Positions 40,282 through 49,885 of a stretch of DNA of 64,000 bases are shown piece by piece. The notes under the pieces were generated by a model, which had not been told where the DNA came from, did not search any database, and saw nothing but the letters and a program-made list of their open reading frames with translations. Positions within the stretch are counted from its first letter, which is position 1. Every line of letters starts with the position of its first letter. The position numbers and the translations under genes were made by a program. This DNA comes from JACVRW01 sp963825345 (lineage in GTDB: Bacteria; Actinomycetota; Thermoleophilia; Solirubrobacterales; Thermoleophilaceae). The stretch lies in NCBI GenBank assembly GCA_963825345.1, contig CAWGSQ010000011.1, positions 248,001 through 312,000 of the forward strand. The letters run 5' to 3'.

Positions 40282-41367
40282 ATGTCGACGACCGACCAGC
40301 AGGGGCGCGCAGGAAATCAGATCGACACCTTCGCCGAGGCTGAGGCGCTCGTCGACGGCGTCGGGCCGCGGCCTCCTGGGTCGGATGCTGAGCGGCGGGC
40401 GGCTCGGCATTTGGCTGAGCGGCTCGAGGGGCTCGGCCGGGAGGTTGTCGTTGAGCCGTTTTCCGTGTGGCCGGCCTGGTCAGTCGGCTACTCGATCAAC
40501 GCAGTCGTCGCCGTGATCGGCAGCGTGCTCTCGGTGTCGAGCGCCAGGCTCGGCACGGGGCTCGTCCTGCTCGCGACCGTGCTCACCTTCCTCGACCTGT
40601 CCGGCATCACGCCGACCACGCGGCGGCTGCTCGGGAGGCGCGCGTCGCAGAACGTCGTCTCCTGGGGCGAGCGCGAGCGGCCGGGCGCCCTTCTGCTGAT
40701 GGCGCACTACGACAGCGGGCCCACGCGCCGGTGGCCACTGCGGCCGATGTTCCTGGCGCTACTCCTGCTGCTCGCGTGCTGCGTCCTCCGGGTGGCCGGC
40801 ATGAGCGGCACCGCTCTCACCATCCTGCAATTCCTGCCGACGGTCGCGTTGATCCTGTACGTGCCGCTCCTGCTCGACATCGCCCTCTCCCCCGCCGCCG
40901 CCGGTGAGAACGACAACGCGTCGGGCGTCGCGCTCGTGCTGCGGCTCGCCGAGCGGCTCGACTTCCTCGAGGGCTTCGGGGTGCACGTGGTGTTCACCGG
41001 CTCGCAGAAGGCGATGGCGCAGGGCGGCCGCGCGTTCGTCAAACAGCACCGGAAGCAGTTCGTGCGCGACCGGACTGCCGTGCTGAACGTGGACAGCGTC
41101 GGCAGCGGCGAGATTCGGCTCACGAAGAAGGAGGGGGCCCTCCTCACGACACGGTCCCATCCGCAGCTCGCCGGCCTGATGGACGTCGAGACGATCGTGA
41201 ATCGCGAGCCGAGCGACGGCTACGCCGCGTCCTCGGCGCAGCTGCCGGCGGTCACGCTCACATGCGACGGCACCCGCCTCGAGGAGGACACGCTTGCCGA
41301 GGTGGAGGAGTTCTGCGTCGAGTTCGCCGAGCGACTCGACGAGGAGCTCAGCCCGCCCGAACGCTGA
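40282..41367 (+). CDS. M28-like membrane aminopeptidase homologue
   Basis: 361 aa. An N-terminal segment (EAEALVDGVGPRPPGSDAER) is typical of M28 peptidases, followed by a membrane insertion of two or three helices, AHYDSGPT (metal His and Asp), AGENDNASGVALV (second metal Asp) and a C-terminal half. The region where the catalytic Glu and a metal Glu normally lie (EE) reads FTGSQKAMAQGG, so the general base appears replaced. It may be inactive or use a different residue. ATG at 40282. Confidence 0.75.
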   Translation: MSTTDQQGRAGNQIDTFAEAEALVDGVGPRPPGSDAERRAARHLAERLEGLGREVVVEPFSVWPAWSVGYSINAVVAVIGSVLSVSSARLGTGLVLLATVLTFLDLSGITPTTRRLLGRRASQNVVSWGERERPGALLLMAHYDSGPTRRWPLRPMFLALLLLLACCVLRVAGMSGTALTILQFLPTVALILYVPLLLDIALSPAAAGENDNASGVALVLRLAERLDFLEGFGVHVVFTGSQKAMAQGGRAFVKQHRKQFVRDRTAVLNVDSVGSGEIRLTKKEGALLTTRSHPQLAGLMDVETIVNREPSDGYAASSAQLPAVTLTCDGTRLEEDTLAEVEEFCVEFAERLDEELSPPER

Positions 41368-43199
41368 AGTCGGAGAAGAAGTCGAGGGCGTCGGGGTTCG
41401 CGAGCGAGTCGCGACTCGCCGCGCTCTCCGGCGCCGCGCCCAGCAGGATCTTCTTCACGGGTACCTCGAGTTTCTTGTTCGAGAGCGTCCGCGGAACCTC
41501 GTCGATCTGGACGATCCGGTCGGGAATGTGGCGCGGTGAGCAGTGCTCCCGCACCCGCCGCCGGATCTCGGCGGACAGCTCGTCGGTGAGCGCCTCACGC
41601 ACGACCACGAACAGGATCATCTGGTCCTCGACGTCCACCACCAGGCTGTCGAGCACCTCGGGCACGCCCTCCACCGCGCTGTAGATCTCGCTCGTGCCCA
41701 TGCGGACGCCGCCGCGGTTGATCGTCGAGTCCGAGCGTCCGTAGATCACGGCGGTGTCGCGGTCGGTGATCTTGATCCAGTCGCCGTGGCGCCACACGCC
41801 GGGAAACATCTCGAAGTAGCTCTGGCGGTAGCGCTCACCGTCCGGGTCGTTCCAGAAGTAGATCGGCATCGACGGCATCGGCTGAGTGATCACGAGCTCG
41901 CCGACCTCGTTCACGAGCGGCCGCCCGTCCTCGCTCCACGCCTCGACCGCCGCCCCGAGGCAGCGCGCCTGCAGCTCGCCGGCGTACACCGGGAGGATCG
42001 GGCAGGCGCCCACGAAGGCCGTGCACAGGTCGGTCCCGCCGCTCGTCGAGAAGAGCCATACCTCGGGGAACTGCTCGTAGATCCAGTCAAAGCCCTCGGG
42101 GGCGAGTGGTGAGCCGGTCGAGCCGATGCTCCGCAGACGGGGCGGGTGCGGTGGAACCACCCCGGCCTTCATCGACGCGGCGATGAACCCGGCGCTCGTC
42201 CCGAACGAGGTGACCTCAGCCTCGGCGGCGAACTGCCACAGCCGCTCGGGATCGGGTTGACCGTCGTAGAGCACGATGGCGGCGCCTGACAGGAGCCCGC
42301 CGACCAGGAAGTTCCACATCATCCAGCCGGTGGTGGTGAACCAGAAGAAGCGGTCGCCGGGCCCAAGATCGCTGTGGAGGCGTGACTTCTTCAGGTGCTC
42401 CAGGAGGATGCCGCCCTGGCCCTGGACGATCGCCTTCGGGAGCCCGGTAGTGCCGGACGAGTAGAGGACCCAGAGCGGATGGTCGAAGGGCAGGCGCTCG
42501 AAGCTCAGCTCGGCCGGCTCCGCGAGCAGTTCCTCCCAGCCGCTCGGGCACCAGCACCGTGTGCTCGATCGACGGGATCGCGGCCACGATCTCGGCCACA
42601 CGCTCGCGGCGGTCGAAATCCCTCCCGCCATAGCGGTAGCCCTCGGTGGCGATCAGGACCTTCGGCTCGATCTGCTTGAAGCGATCGACAACTGTCGGGG
42701 TCCCGAACTCGGGCGCGCAGCTCGACCAGACAGCGCCGATGCTCGCGCAGGCCAGGAACGCCACGACCGTCTCGGGAACGTTCGGCATGTACGCCGCCAC
42801 CCGGTCGCCGCGCTCGACCCCGAGGCGGCGCAGCCCGGCGGCGCAGCGCGCCACCTGGTCCGCGAGCTCGTCCCAGGTGAGCTCGGAGAGCGGCTGCGAC
42901 TCCGACGCGTGCACGATCGCCGTCTCCCCCGGCCGTGCCCCGCGGAAGAGGTGCTCGGCGTAGTTCAGCTCCGAGCCCTGGAACCACTCGGCCCCCGGCA
43001 TCTCGCGGCGGCCCAGCACACTGTCGTACGTCGCGTCGATCTCGAACCAGTCCCAGAGGGCTCCCCAAAAGCCCTCCAGGTCCTCGACCGACCATCGCCA
43101 GAGCCCGTCGTATTCCGAGAACCCGCGCGCCCGCATGAAGCGGGCCATCTCGGTCGCGTCAGGGTCCGACGGGGTCCACAGAAGTTGTCCCTCCGGCAT
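41348..43199 (-). pseudogene. Acetoacetyl-CoA synthetase, frameshifted
   Basis: ANL-superfamily acyl-CoA ligase that activates acetoacetate. The first frame (43199 to about 42541) has the AacS opening (GQLLWTPSDPDATEMARFM) and the adenylation-domain start; the second (about 42538 to 41348) has LYSSGTTGLPKAIVQGQGG (phosphate-binding loop), FTTTGWMMWNFLVGGL, GGTDLC, YGRSDSTINRGGVRMGTSEIY and PRTLSNKKLEVPVKK with the catalytic Lys. Dropping one G near 42539 restores about 616 residues. All catalytic motifs survive, so an assembly error is likely. It overlaps the upstream MFS gene by 41 bp. Confidence 0.88.
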
Positions 43200-44394
43200 G
43201 GCGGCGTGATTCTAGGCGGGCTTCGCGCTCGCGGCCCCGGCGCCGTTCGTCGTCGACGAGCGGGCCGAGCAGTGCGCGGGCGATCAGCGGCGTCACTCCC
43301 ATGACCACGAACACGGCCGACCAGGAGACGGCGCTCGCAAGCGCGCCGAGCCCGATCGGCACTCCGGCGGCGACCACGCGCATGGCAGTGTTCTGGATTC
43401 CCATCGCCTTGCCGGCCTGCCGCCTGCCGGAGATCTCGGCCGCGGCGGTAAACGACAGCCCGTTCCAGCTCATGGCCGCCACGCCACCCGCCATGAGCGC
43501 GATAGGGCCAAGCACGACGGACGCGAGCAGCAGCACGCCGGCCAGCGTGGCCAGGCGACGAAACGGCTCGACTCGCTCACCGCGAACGTCCGACCAGCGG
43601 CCCGCGGACACCCGCGCGAGTGCGGCACCCACCTGCACGCCGCCGAGCGCGAGCGCTGCATGCGCGGCCGTCCAGTCGCGCTCGCTGTACAGGTAGAGAA
43701 CCAGCAGCGAGGTCACGCCCACCTGCCCGATGATCATGAGGGAAGAGGCGGCGCTCAGCCGCCAGATTCGCGGGTCGCGGGCGGCGTTCGGCGCCGGCGG
43801 TGCGGCCGACTCGGTCCGCGGGCCGTCGCGCAGCCAGATCGCCGAGGCAACGGCGGACACGAGCATCAACCCGGCGAGCGCGTAGAGGGCGGCATGCACG
43901 CCGGCCGCGGAGGCAAGCGGCGGCAGCGTGAACGACGCCAGCGCGGCACCGACCGGCACCGCCGTCTGGCGAAGGCCGAGCGCGAGCCCGCGCTCGTCGC
44001 GCGGGAACCAGCCGAACACGGCGCGGCCGCTCGCCGCAATGCCGCTCGACCCGAGCATGCCCGCAAGAGCCATCCAGATGAGCAGGGCGGTGTAGCCGTG
44101 GGAGCTCGCCGCCGCGAGCATTGCCAGGCCGCCCCCCGCGAGCCCGCCGCCGATCACGATGCGCTCGCCGACGCGGTCCGAGAGGACGCCCCACGCGAGC
44201 AGCGTGACCACCGTGCCGACGGCGAACGCCGTGAACACGGCGGTGACCTCCACGAGCGAGAGGTCGAAGGTCTCCTGAATGGCCGGAGCGATCGCCGGAA
44301 GGCCGCCCTGCACAGCCGCAAGCGCGGCCGTGGCGAGCGATCCGACCGCCAGCACCACCCACCGGTAGCGGGAGGGCGGCGCGGCAGCAGTCAC
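43159..44394 (-). CDS. MFS transporter
   Basis: 411 aa, 12 predicted helices. The helix 2-3 loop has LLAWGVLSDRVGERIVI, and RAVFGWFPRDERGLALGLRQTAVPVGAAL marks helices 4-5, a pattern of the NNP/OFA-like and CynX-like MFS branches. Substrate unknown. It directly precedes and overlaps the acetoacetyl-CoA synthetase gene, so transport of an organic acid is a plausible guess. Confidence 0.8.
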   Translation of the reverse strand: MTAAAPPSRYRWVVLAVGSLATAALAAVQGGLPAIAPAIQETFDLSLVEVTAVFTAFAVGTVVTLLAWGVLSDRVGERIVIGGGLAGGGLAMLAAASSHGYTALLIWMALAGMLGSSGIAASGRAVFGWFPRDERGLALGLRQTAVPVGAALASFTLPPLASAAGVHAALYALAGLMLVSAVASAIWLRDGPRTESAAPPAPNAARDPRIWRLSAASSLMIIGQVGVTSLLVLYLYSERDWTAAHAALALGGVQVGAALARVSAGRWSDVRGERVEPFRRLATLAGVLLLASVVLGPIALMAGGVAAMSWNGLSFTAAAEISGRRQAGKAMGIQNTAMRVVAAGVPIGLGALASAVSWSAVFVVMGVTPLIARALLGPLVDDERRRGREREARLESRRHAGGTTSVDPVGP

Positions 44395-44409
44395 GCCTAG
44401 AGTCTAGGC

Positions 44410-44772
44410 ATGCTCCAGCACGTGACTCTCGAGCTCCGGCGGGAGGAATGGCCGGCCGCCAAGGCGTTCTGGAGCATCGTCGGCTTCGAGGAGGTCGAGC
44501 CGCCGGGCTCGCTCGGCGAGCGCTCCGCATGGGTCGAGCGAAATGGCACCCAGATCCACCTCCAGTGGCAGGACGACCCGGTGGCACCGCCCGAGGGCCA
44601 TGCCGCCGTGGTGGTGGAGGACTGGGACGGCGTGGTCGCCCGGCTCCGGGACGAGGGCTACGAGGTAGACGAGCGGCCGCGCCACTGGGGCGCCGCCCGC
44701 TGCTTCGTACGGGCCCCGGGCGGACATCGCGTGGAGCTGATGGCGGCGCCGCCCACTACGACGGGCTCGTGA
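44410..44772 (+). CDS. VOC-family (glyoxalase-like) protein
   Basis: 120 aa with the VOC layout: LQHVTLELRREEWPAAKAFWSIVGFEEV at the N-terminus, HLQW and HAAVVVED as central strands and a final GGHRVELM with the usual Glu. Metal ligand positions fit His/Glu partly. It is divergent from the MFS gene by 15 bp, and its 3' end overlaps the opposing Asp-box gene by 17 bp. Confidence 0.8.
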   Translation: MLQHVTLELRREEWPAAKAFWSIVGFEEVEPPGSLGERSAWVERNGTQIHLQWQDDPVAPPEGHAAVVVEDWDGVVARLRDEGYEVDERPRHWGAARCFVRAPGGHRVELMAAPPTTTGS

Positions 44773-45634
44773 GCTCCGACCAGGTTTCGCCGCCGTCCCG
44801 CGAGACCCGGATCACGCCGTCGACATCCGCGGCGTAGAGCGTGTTCGGCCCGGCCGCCGCTAGGGCCTGCGTCTCGCCCTCCACGCGGCCGACAACGTCC
44901 CACGTCTCGCCCGCGTCGGAGCTGCGTCGCACCACGCCGTCGGGATCGACGCGGATCAGCGAGCGGCTCGCGGGCCACACCAGCCGGATGTTCGGCAACG
45001 TCTCGCGGGGTCGCCAGCTCTCGCCGCCGTCGTCCGAGCTGAACAGGCCGCTCTGAGCGCTCCCCGCCCAGCGCAACGGCGAACCTGGATCGATCTCCAG
45101 GTCCACCAGCGCCAGCGGTGTCGTGTGCGACTTGAGGGTGCGGCCGTCGTCGTCCGTCGAGAAAGCTGTGGCCTCGGTCCCGTCGGCGGCGGCGATCAGC
45201 TCACCCGAGACGGCCAGCGAATGGAAGTCGGACTCCCCCTGTCGAGCCACCGGCGCCCAGGTGCGACCGCCATCGCTCGATCGGATCAGGCCGAGGATCG
45301 GCACGTCTGACCGCGAACGCCCGGGGTGGCCGGATCCGATCAGCTCGTCCGGACCGGTGAAGCGGAACGCCAGCCCTGCCGACACGTCGTTCTTGCCCAT
45401 CCGCGCGCGTACCGGCTCGGTCCGCCGGCCGTCTCGCGAGACCCGCCAGAGCCCGGCGTTGGTGGCGAGCAGCAGCGAGCCATCGCGCGGGTTCACCTCG
45501 AGGGCACCCACGTACGGCGGATTCGCACCCGCGTCGACCAGCCCACCTTCACCGGTCGACTCGGACGAAGCCGCGCCCCCGCCGCACCCCGCCAAGAAGG
45601 CGGCGGCGGCGAGGGCGCAGAGACCGTGTCTCAG
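44756..45634 (-). CDS. Asp-box (BNR-repeat) lipoprotein
   Basis: 292 aa exported lipoprotein. A signal with FLAGC (Cys near residue 16) is followed by a propeller with at least five Asp-boxes: SSDGGRTW, STDDDGRT, SSDDGGESW, SSDAGETW and SRDGGETW. Asp-box propellers occur in sialidases and in non-enzymatic assembly factors; no sialidase catalytic residues are recognisable. No ATG, GTG or TTG start is available before the signal: a CTG at 45634, overlapping the upstream stop as CTGA, gives a good signal peptide. Confidence 0.75.
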   Translation of the reverse strand: MRHGLCALAAAAFLAGCGGGAASSESTGEGGLVDAGANPPYVGALEVNPRDGSLLLATNAGLWRVSRDGRRTEPVRARMGKNDVSAGLAFRFTGPDELIGSGHPGRSRSDVPILGLIRSSDGGRTWAPVARQGESDFHSLAVSGELIAAADGTEATAFSTDDDGRTLKSHTTPLALVDLEIDPGSPLRWAGSAQSGLFSSDDGGESWRPRETLPNIRLVWPASRSLIRVDPDGVVRRSSDAGETWDVVGRVEGETQALAAAGPNTLYAADVDGVIRVSRDGGETWSELTSPS

Positions 45635-47133
45635 GGCCGCTGGAAGCCTTCCTGCGTCTGCGGATTCGAGTACGCCCAGCGCTTCTTCGTCCGGAGCCTG
45701 TTCGAGCTGAGCGTGAACGCGTCCACACCGCGGTTGCCGGTCGGCCCGCGGCGGTTCAACCCGCCGTTCGCGTACACGCGGCCGTTGTACCAGTACGTGG
45801 ACCACGAGTCGGCGAGGCCGGTCGCGTCGGCGAGATCCGAGTAAGCGATCTCACGGACATTGTCGAGGTCCGTGAAGTCGATGGCGGTGTTGCCGCCCTG
45901 GTAGTAGCTCGACACGGCCACGTCGCGGCCGCGGAGCGGCAGCACGTTGCCGTTGTGCGAGACGCAGATCTCGGGCGTCTGCGGCCGCGGGATCGTGTAG
46001 CGCGCCTCGAGCTTCGGAGCGGGCGAGCCCGGCTTGACCATCTTGTAGAAGTAATAGAAGCCGTCCTGGCTCGCATCGCCCTCGCACTCAGCGGTGCCAC
46101 CGCCGCCGGTCTCGTCCATCGTGCCGAACTTCTTGCCGTCCCAGCTGATGAACGCGCTGTGCATGAACTCGAACTGGTCGGCAGCGGATGGGCTGCGGAT
46201 GTGCGTGTGCGGCTCACCGTCACTCGCGGTCGGGTTGGCCGGATTAGCAACGCTCCAAATCTGCGTGTCGCCCGCGCATGAGGCCACCGCGATGTTCTTC
46301 GGCATGTAGACCTGGATGTCGTGGCACGCCTGCATGCCGCCTGAGTTCGGAGTGGTGTCCGAGCTGAGCTGCTCCTCGTGCAGGCTGGAGGCGAAGTTTC
46401 CGCCGGGCGCGCTGACCTCGATTATCGAGATCTTCCTGTGCGGAACGGTGCAGGCACGGTAGTCGCCCGGTCCCTCGGCACCTGGCGGTGTGATGCCGCT
46501 GCCGAGCGGATAGGACGACACGTAGATGTACGCCTTCTCGCCGGCGGGCACGATCGTGTGCGTGTGCGAGCCGCAGGCGGTCTGGATCATGTCGATGAAC
46601 TGGGGTGCTGCGGGGTTCGTGACATCGAAGACACGGACGCCTTCATAGCCCACGCGCCCGCCGTTCACGATCGGCGAGTCTGTGCTCGAGCAGTCCTCCG
46701 CGGTCTGGCCGCTGTCAATCGACTGGAACAGGAAGCGCTTGCCGCCCATCTCGTAGACCGAGACGTCGTTCTGCGGCCCGCGGCACGGGTGGTCCACCAC
46801 CAGCTGCGGCTGCGCGCCGCTGATGTCGAGGATGCGAAATCCGTCGTAGTTTCCGGCATACGCGAGGTTGCCCCAGAAGGCGAGGTCCGAGTTGACGGTG
46901 CCGTCCTTGTCGGAGTTGCCGACCAGCGTCATGCCCGAAGCCCCTGGTGCGGACGGAGCGGCGCTCACCTGCAGCTGGGCGCCATCGCCCATGAAGCTCC
47001 TCACGAGGCGTTTCCCGTCCACCCTGTCCATCCAGGGGACGTACACCTCCCCCTTCTCATCAGGGTGCGCAACCGCCTGTCCGACGACGGCCAACGACAT
47101 CGCTGCGGCCAATAGCAGCGCAAACCTGCGCAT
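45631..47133 (-). CDS. Secreted LVIVD-repeat propeller protein
   Basis: 500 aa exported protein: signal peptide RRFALLLAAAMSLAVVGQAVA, then LVIVD-type strands (YDGFRILDISGAQPQLVVD, GVRVFDVTNPAAPQFID, IWSVANPANPTA) forming a propeller, with several Cys and a run of His/Thr (CGSHTHTIVP, GEPHTHIRSP) that could bind metal. AGGGGAG lies 8-14 nt before the ATG at 47133, which favours this start over 47142. It is translationally coupled to the Asp-box lipoprotein and related in type to the protein at 21135. Confidence 0.8.
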   Translation of the reverse strand: MRRFALLLAAAMSLAVVGQAVAHPDEKGEVYVPWMDRVDGKRLVRSFMGDGAQLQVSAAPSAPGASGMTLVGNSDKDGTVNSDLAFWGNLAYAGNYDGFRILDISGAQPQLVVDHPCRGPQNDVSVYEMGGKRFLFQSIDSGQTAEDCSSTDSPIVNGGRVGYEGVRVFDVTNPAAPQFIDMIQTACGSHTHTIVPAGEKAYIYVSSYPLGSGITPPGAEGPGDYRACTVPHRKISIIEVSAPGGNFASSLHEEQLSSDTTPNSGGMQACHDIQVYMPKNIAVASCAGDTQIWSVANPANPTASDGEPHTHIRSPSAADQFEFMHSAFISWDGKKFGTMDETGGGGTAECEGDASQDGFYYFYKMVKPGSPAPKLEARYTIPRPQTPEICVSHNGNVLPLRGRDVAVSSYYQGGNTAIDFTDLDNVREIAYSDLADATGLADSWSTYWYNGRVYANGGLNRRGPTGNRGVDAFTLSSNRLRTKKRWAYSNPQTQEGFQRP

Positions 47134-47205
47134 AAGAAACACTCCCCTGTCCTGGGCGGACGGCGCCCGCCCGACACCAAAGGCCCTTCCCGGGTCTGGG
47201 CACCC

Positions 47206-48717
47206 CTAAACGGGCGTGACCGGATTGTTCTTGGAGGGCCAGGCGCGCTCGCGGGAAGCGTAGGCGGCGAAGCGCTTCACGAGCTCGCGGCGGAGGTCGG
47301 CGGGTTGGATGACCGCGTCGATCACCAGCTCCGAGGCCAGGTGGAGGATGTCGATCTCCTCGCTGTACTCGGCTCGCAGCTCCTCGGTGCGCCGTGCGCG
47401 CTCGTCATCGTCCTCGATCGCCTGGAGCTGGTTGTAGAAGACCGCGTTGATCGCGGCCTGCGGCCCCATCACCGCGATCTTTGCGTTCGGGAGGGCGATG
47501 CAGGCGTCCGGGTCGAACGCCGGACCGGCCATCGCGTACAGCCCCGCCCCGTAGGCCTTGCGGACGATCACCGAGATCTTCGGGACCGTGGCCTCGGACA
47601 CCGCCGAGATCATCTTCGCGCCGGCGCGGATGATGCCCTGCCGCTCGACCTGCGTGCCGATCATGAAGCCGGGCACGTCGGCGAGGAAGAGAAGCGGGAC
47701 GTTGAAGGCGTTGCAGGTCCAGATGAAGCGGGCGGCCTTGTCGGCGGAGTCGACGAACAGGACCCCGCCCCTCTGCTTCGGCTGGTTCGCCACGATGCCG
47801 ATGACCCGGCCGTCGAGCCGTGCGTAGCCCACCACCAGCTCCTTGGCCCAGCGCTTCTGGACCTCGAGGAACGAGTCGCTGTCCACGAGCGCGTCGACCA
47901 GCTCGAGCATGTCGAAGGGCTTGTTCTCGTCGGCGGGGATCTCCGGGAACTCACTTGAAGCGTCCTGTCCGACCGAGGCCGGTGGCGCCTCACGCCAGTT
48001 CGACGGGAAGTACGCGAGGTAGGCCTTCGCCAGGTCGATGCCCTCCTCGTCCGACTTCACGAGGAAGTGCCCGCAGCCGGACACGCCGGTGTGCATGCGG
48101 GCGCCGCCCATCTCCTCGAGCGACACCTTCTCGCCGATCACCATCTCCGCCATGCGCGGGGATCCGAGGTACATGGAGGCGTTGCCGTCGCGCATGATCA
48201 CGACGTCGCAGAAGGCAGGGATGTAGGCACCGCCCGCCGCGCTCGGACCGAATAGGACGCATACCTGCGGCACAACGCCGGAGAGCTTGACCTCGGTGTG
48301 GAAGATGCGCCCGGCGCCGCGACGGCCCGGGAACATCTGCACCTGATCGGTGATCCTCGCCCCGGCCGAGTCGACCAGGTAGATCATCGGCACCAGGTGC
48401 TCGAGCGCCTGCTCCTGGATGCGGATGATCTTCTCGACGGTCTTCGGCCCCCAGGAGCCCGCCTTGACGGTCGGGTCGTTCGCCATCAGGGCCACCGGGC
48501 GGCCGCCGACGGTTGCCATGCCGGTCACGACGCCGTCGGCGCCGAATCCCTCCTGCTCCCAGTTCGCCAGCAGCGCGTCCTCGACGAAGGACTCCGCGTC
48601 GACGAGGCGCTCGACGCGCTCGCGGACCGGGAGCTTGCCCTGGTCCTTCGACTTCTCGTGGTGTCGCTCCGGCCCGCCTCCGCGGGCGCGATCGAGCGCG
48701 TCCTTCAGGTCCGACAT
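47206..48717 (-). CDS. Acyl-CoA carboxylase carboxyltransferase (beta) subunit
   Basis: 503 aa biotin-dependent carboxyltransferase. It has the two crotonase-like halves: YLVDSAGARITDQVQMFPGR with an oxyanion hole near LFGPSAAGGAYIPAF, and LLFLADVPGFMIGTQVERQG with AYGAGLYAMAGPAFDPD. The sequence is of the propionyl/methylcrotonyl-CoA type rather than AccD. The biotin carboxylase partner is not in the window. It would take part in acyl-CoA or leucine catabolism with HMG-CoA lyase nearby. Confidence 0.92.
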   Translation of the reverse strand: MSDLKDALDRARGGGPERHHEKSKDQGKLPVRERVERLVDAESFVEDALLANWEQEGFGADGVVTGMATVGGRPVALMANDPTVKAGSWGPKTVEKIIRIQEQALEHLVPMIYLVDSAGARITDQVQMFPGRRGAGRIFHTEVKLSGVVPQVCVLFGPSAAGGAYIPAFCDVVIMRDGNASMYLGSPRMAEMVIGEKVSLEEMGGARMHTGVSGCGHFLVKSDEEGIDLAKAYLAYFPSNWREAPPASVGQDASSEFPEIPADENKPFDMLELVDALVDSDSFLEVQKRWAKELVVGYARLDGRVIGIVANQPKQRGGVLFVDSADKAARFIWTCNAFNVPLLFLADVPGFMIGTQVERQGIIRAGAKMISAVSEATVPKISVIVRKAYGAGLYAMAGPAFDPDACIALPNAKIAVMGPQAAINAVFYNQLQAIEDDDERARRTEELRAEYSEEIDILHLASELVIDAVIQPADLRRELVKRFAAYASRERAWPSKNNPVTPV

Positions 48718-48727
48718 GAGCCGGAAC

Positions 48728-48925
48728 TTATCGGGCTGCGCGAAGCTGCGAACGCAGTGCCCGCCGGATCAGCTCCAGCCGGGCGCGTCGGATGCCGAAC
48801 CCGGCGGCGGCGCCCACGAGGCCCACGGCGAACGGCGCGAGCAGCGTCGTGCCCATCACGAGCAGGCCGATGACCAGCCCAACCTGGAGGCCGATCAAGA
48901 TCGCGGCGATGTCGCGGGTTTCCAT
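48728..48925 (-). CDS. Small two-helix membrane protein
   Basis: 65 aa from the ATG at 48925 (a GTG at 48946 is possible). Two helices (IAAILIGLQVGLVIGLLVMG, LLAPFAVGLVGAAAGFGI) and an Arg-rich tail. It is 10 bp upstream of the carboxyltransferase start region on the same strand. Function unknown. Confidence 0.55.
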   Translation of the reverse strand: METRDIAAILIGLQVGLVIGLLVMGTTLLAPFAVGLVGAAAGFGIRRARLELIRRALRSQLRAAR

Positions 48926-48985
48926 GCGGGGAGCGTTCGTCCTCACGGGTAGGGCTCCTTCCCGCTGCAATACCCTCCTCAAACC

Positions 48986-49765
48986 ATGCCTCTCGTGATG
49001 ACAGAAGACCGCGGCGCTGTCCGCCACATCGTGATCAACCGGCCGGAGAAGCGGAATGCGCTCAATGGGGACGCGATCCGTGAGCTCGGCGGCGCGATCG
49101 AGGCCGCCGCCGCTGACGACTCGGTGCGCGTGGTGATCGTGCGCGGCGAGGGCGCGATGTTCTCGTCCGGGATGGACCTGAACGACCTGCGCGAGCTGTC
49201 GGAGAGTCCGGAGAACCTGCGCGCGTACCGGCGGCCGATCCTGAGCTGGTGGAATCTGCTCGAGGAGATGCCGAAGCCGACGATCTGTCAGATCCACGGT
49301 GCGGCGCTCGGCGGCGCGTTCGAGCTGGCGCTCGCGTGCGACTTCCGCACGATGGCCGAGGACGCGGTGGCCGGGATCATGGAGGTGCGCGTGGGACTGC
49401 TGCCGGACGTGGGCGGCTGTTCGCGGCTGCCGGCGGTGGTCGGGCTCGGCAACGCCAAGGAGCTGATCATGACCGGCAAGGTCATCGATGGGCGCGAGGC
49501 GCACCGGATCGGGTTCGCGAACAGGATCGCGCCGGCGGATGAGCTGTCCGCGGCCACCGACGCGTTTGCGAACGAGCTGCTCGCCTGTGCTCCGCGTGCG
49601 GTGGGACTGGCGAAGCGCGTGATGGACGCGGCCGCCAAGCCGGCGCTCGCGCTGACGCTGGAGCAGGAGGTCGCGGCTCAGGAGACGCTGGCGGCCTCCG
49701 AGGACTTCGCGGAGGGCGCCCGCGCCTTCTTCGAGAAGCGCGACCCGGACTTCGCCGGGCGCTGA
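48986..49765 (+). CDS. Enoyl-CoA hydratase/isomerase (crotonase) family enzyme
   Basis: 259 aa crotonase. NRPEKRNALNGDAIREL opens the domain; the oxyanion hole residues are in MFSSGMDLNDL (about residue 56-66) and IHGAALGGAFELALACDFR (about 103-121). The catalytic Glu positions of true hydratases fall in MEVRVGLLPDVGG, where one Glu is kept and the second is replaced by Asp, so isomerase or hydrolase activity is also possible. Confidence 0.88.
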   Translation: MPLVMTEDRGAVRHIVINRPEKRNALNGDAIRELGGAIEAAAADDSVRVVIVRGEGAMFSSGMDLNDLRELSESPENLRAYRRPILSWWNLLEEMPKPTICQIHGAALGGAFELALACDFRTMAEDAVAGIMEVRVGLLPDVGGCSRLPAVVGLGNAKELIMTGKVIDGREAHRIGFANRIAPADELSAATDAFANELLACAPRAVGLAKRVMDAAAKPALALTLEQEVAAQETLAASEDFAEGARAFFEKRDPDFAGR

Positions 49766-49825
49766 CGGGGTCAGACCCAGAGAGGCGTCTGAGCCCGGAG
49801 CGGATTCTGGGGGTCTGACCCCGTC
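49764..49825. repeat. Long inverted repeat after the crotonase gene
   Basis: GACGGGGTCAGACCC (49764-49778) and GGGTCTGACCCCGTC (49811-49825) form a perfect 15 bp stem around 32 nt, followed by AAAA. The 5' arm overlaps the crotonase stop codon. GGGGTCAGACCCC-type palindromes are common intergenic repeats in several bacterial groups; here it may also serve as a terminator. Confidence 0.6.
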
Positions 49826-49847
49826 CAAAAACGCCCCCAGAAATGCG

Positions 49848-49877
49848 ACGGGCCCGGATGCCGTGGTCCGGGCCCGT
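49848..49877. terminator. Hairpin terminator candidate
   Basis: ACGGGCCCGGA and TCCGGGCCCGT give an 11 bp perfect stem with an 8 nt loop, followed by TTCGC on the plus strand. It lies between convergent genes and could stop transcription from both sides. Confidence 0.6.
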
Positions 49878-49885
49878 TTCGCAAA

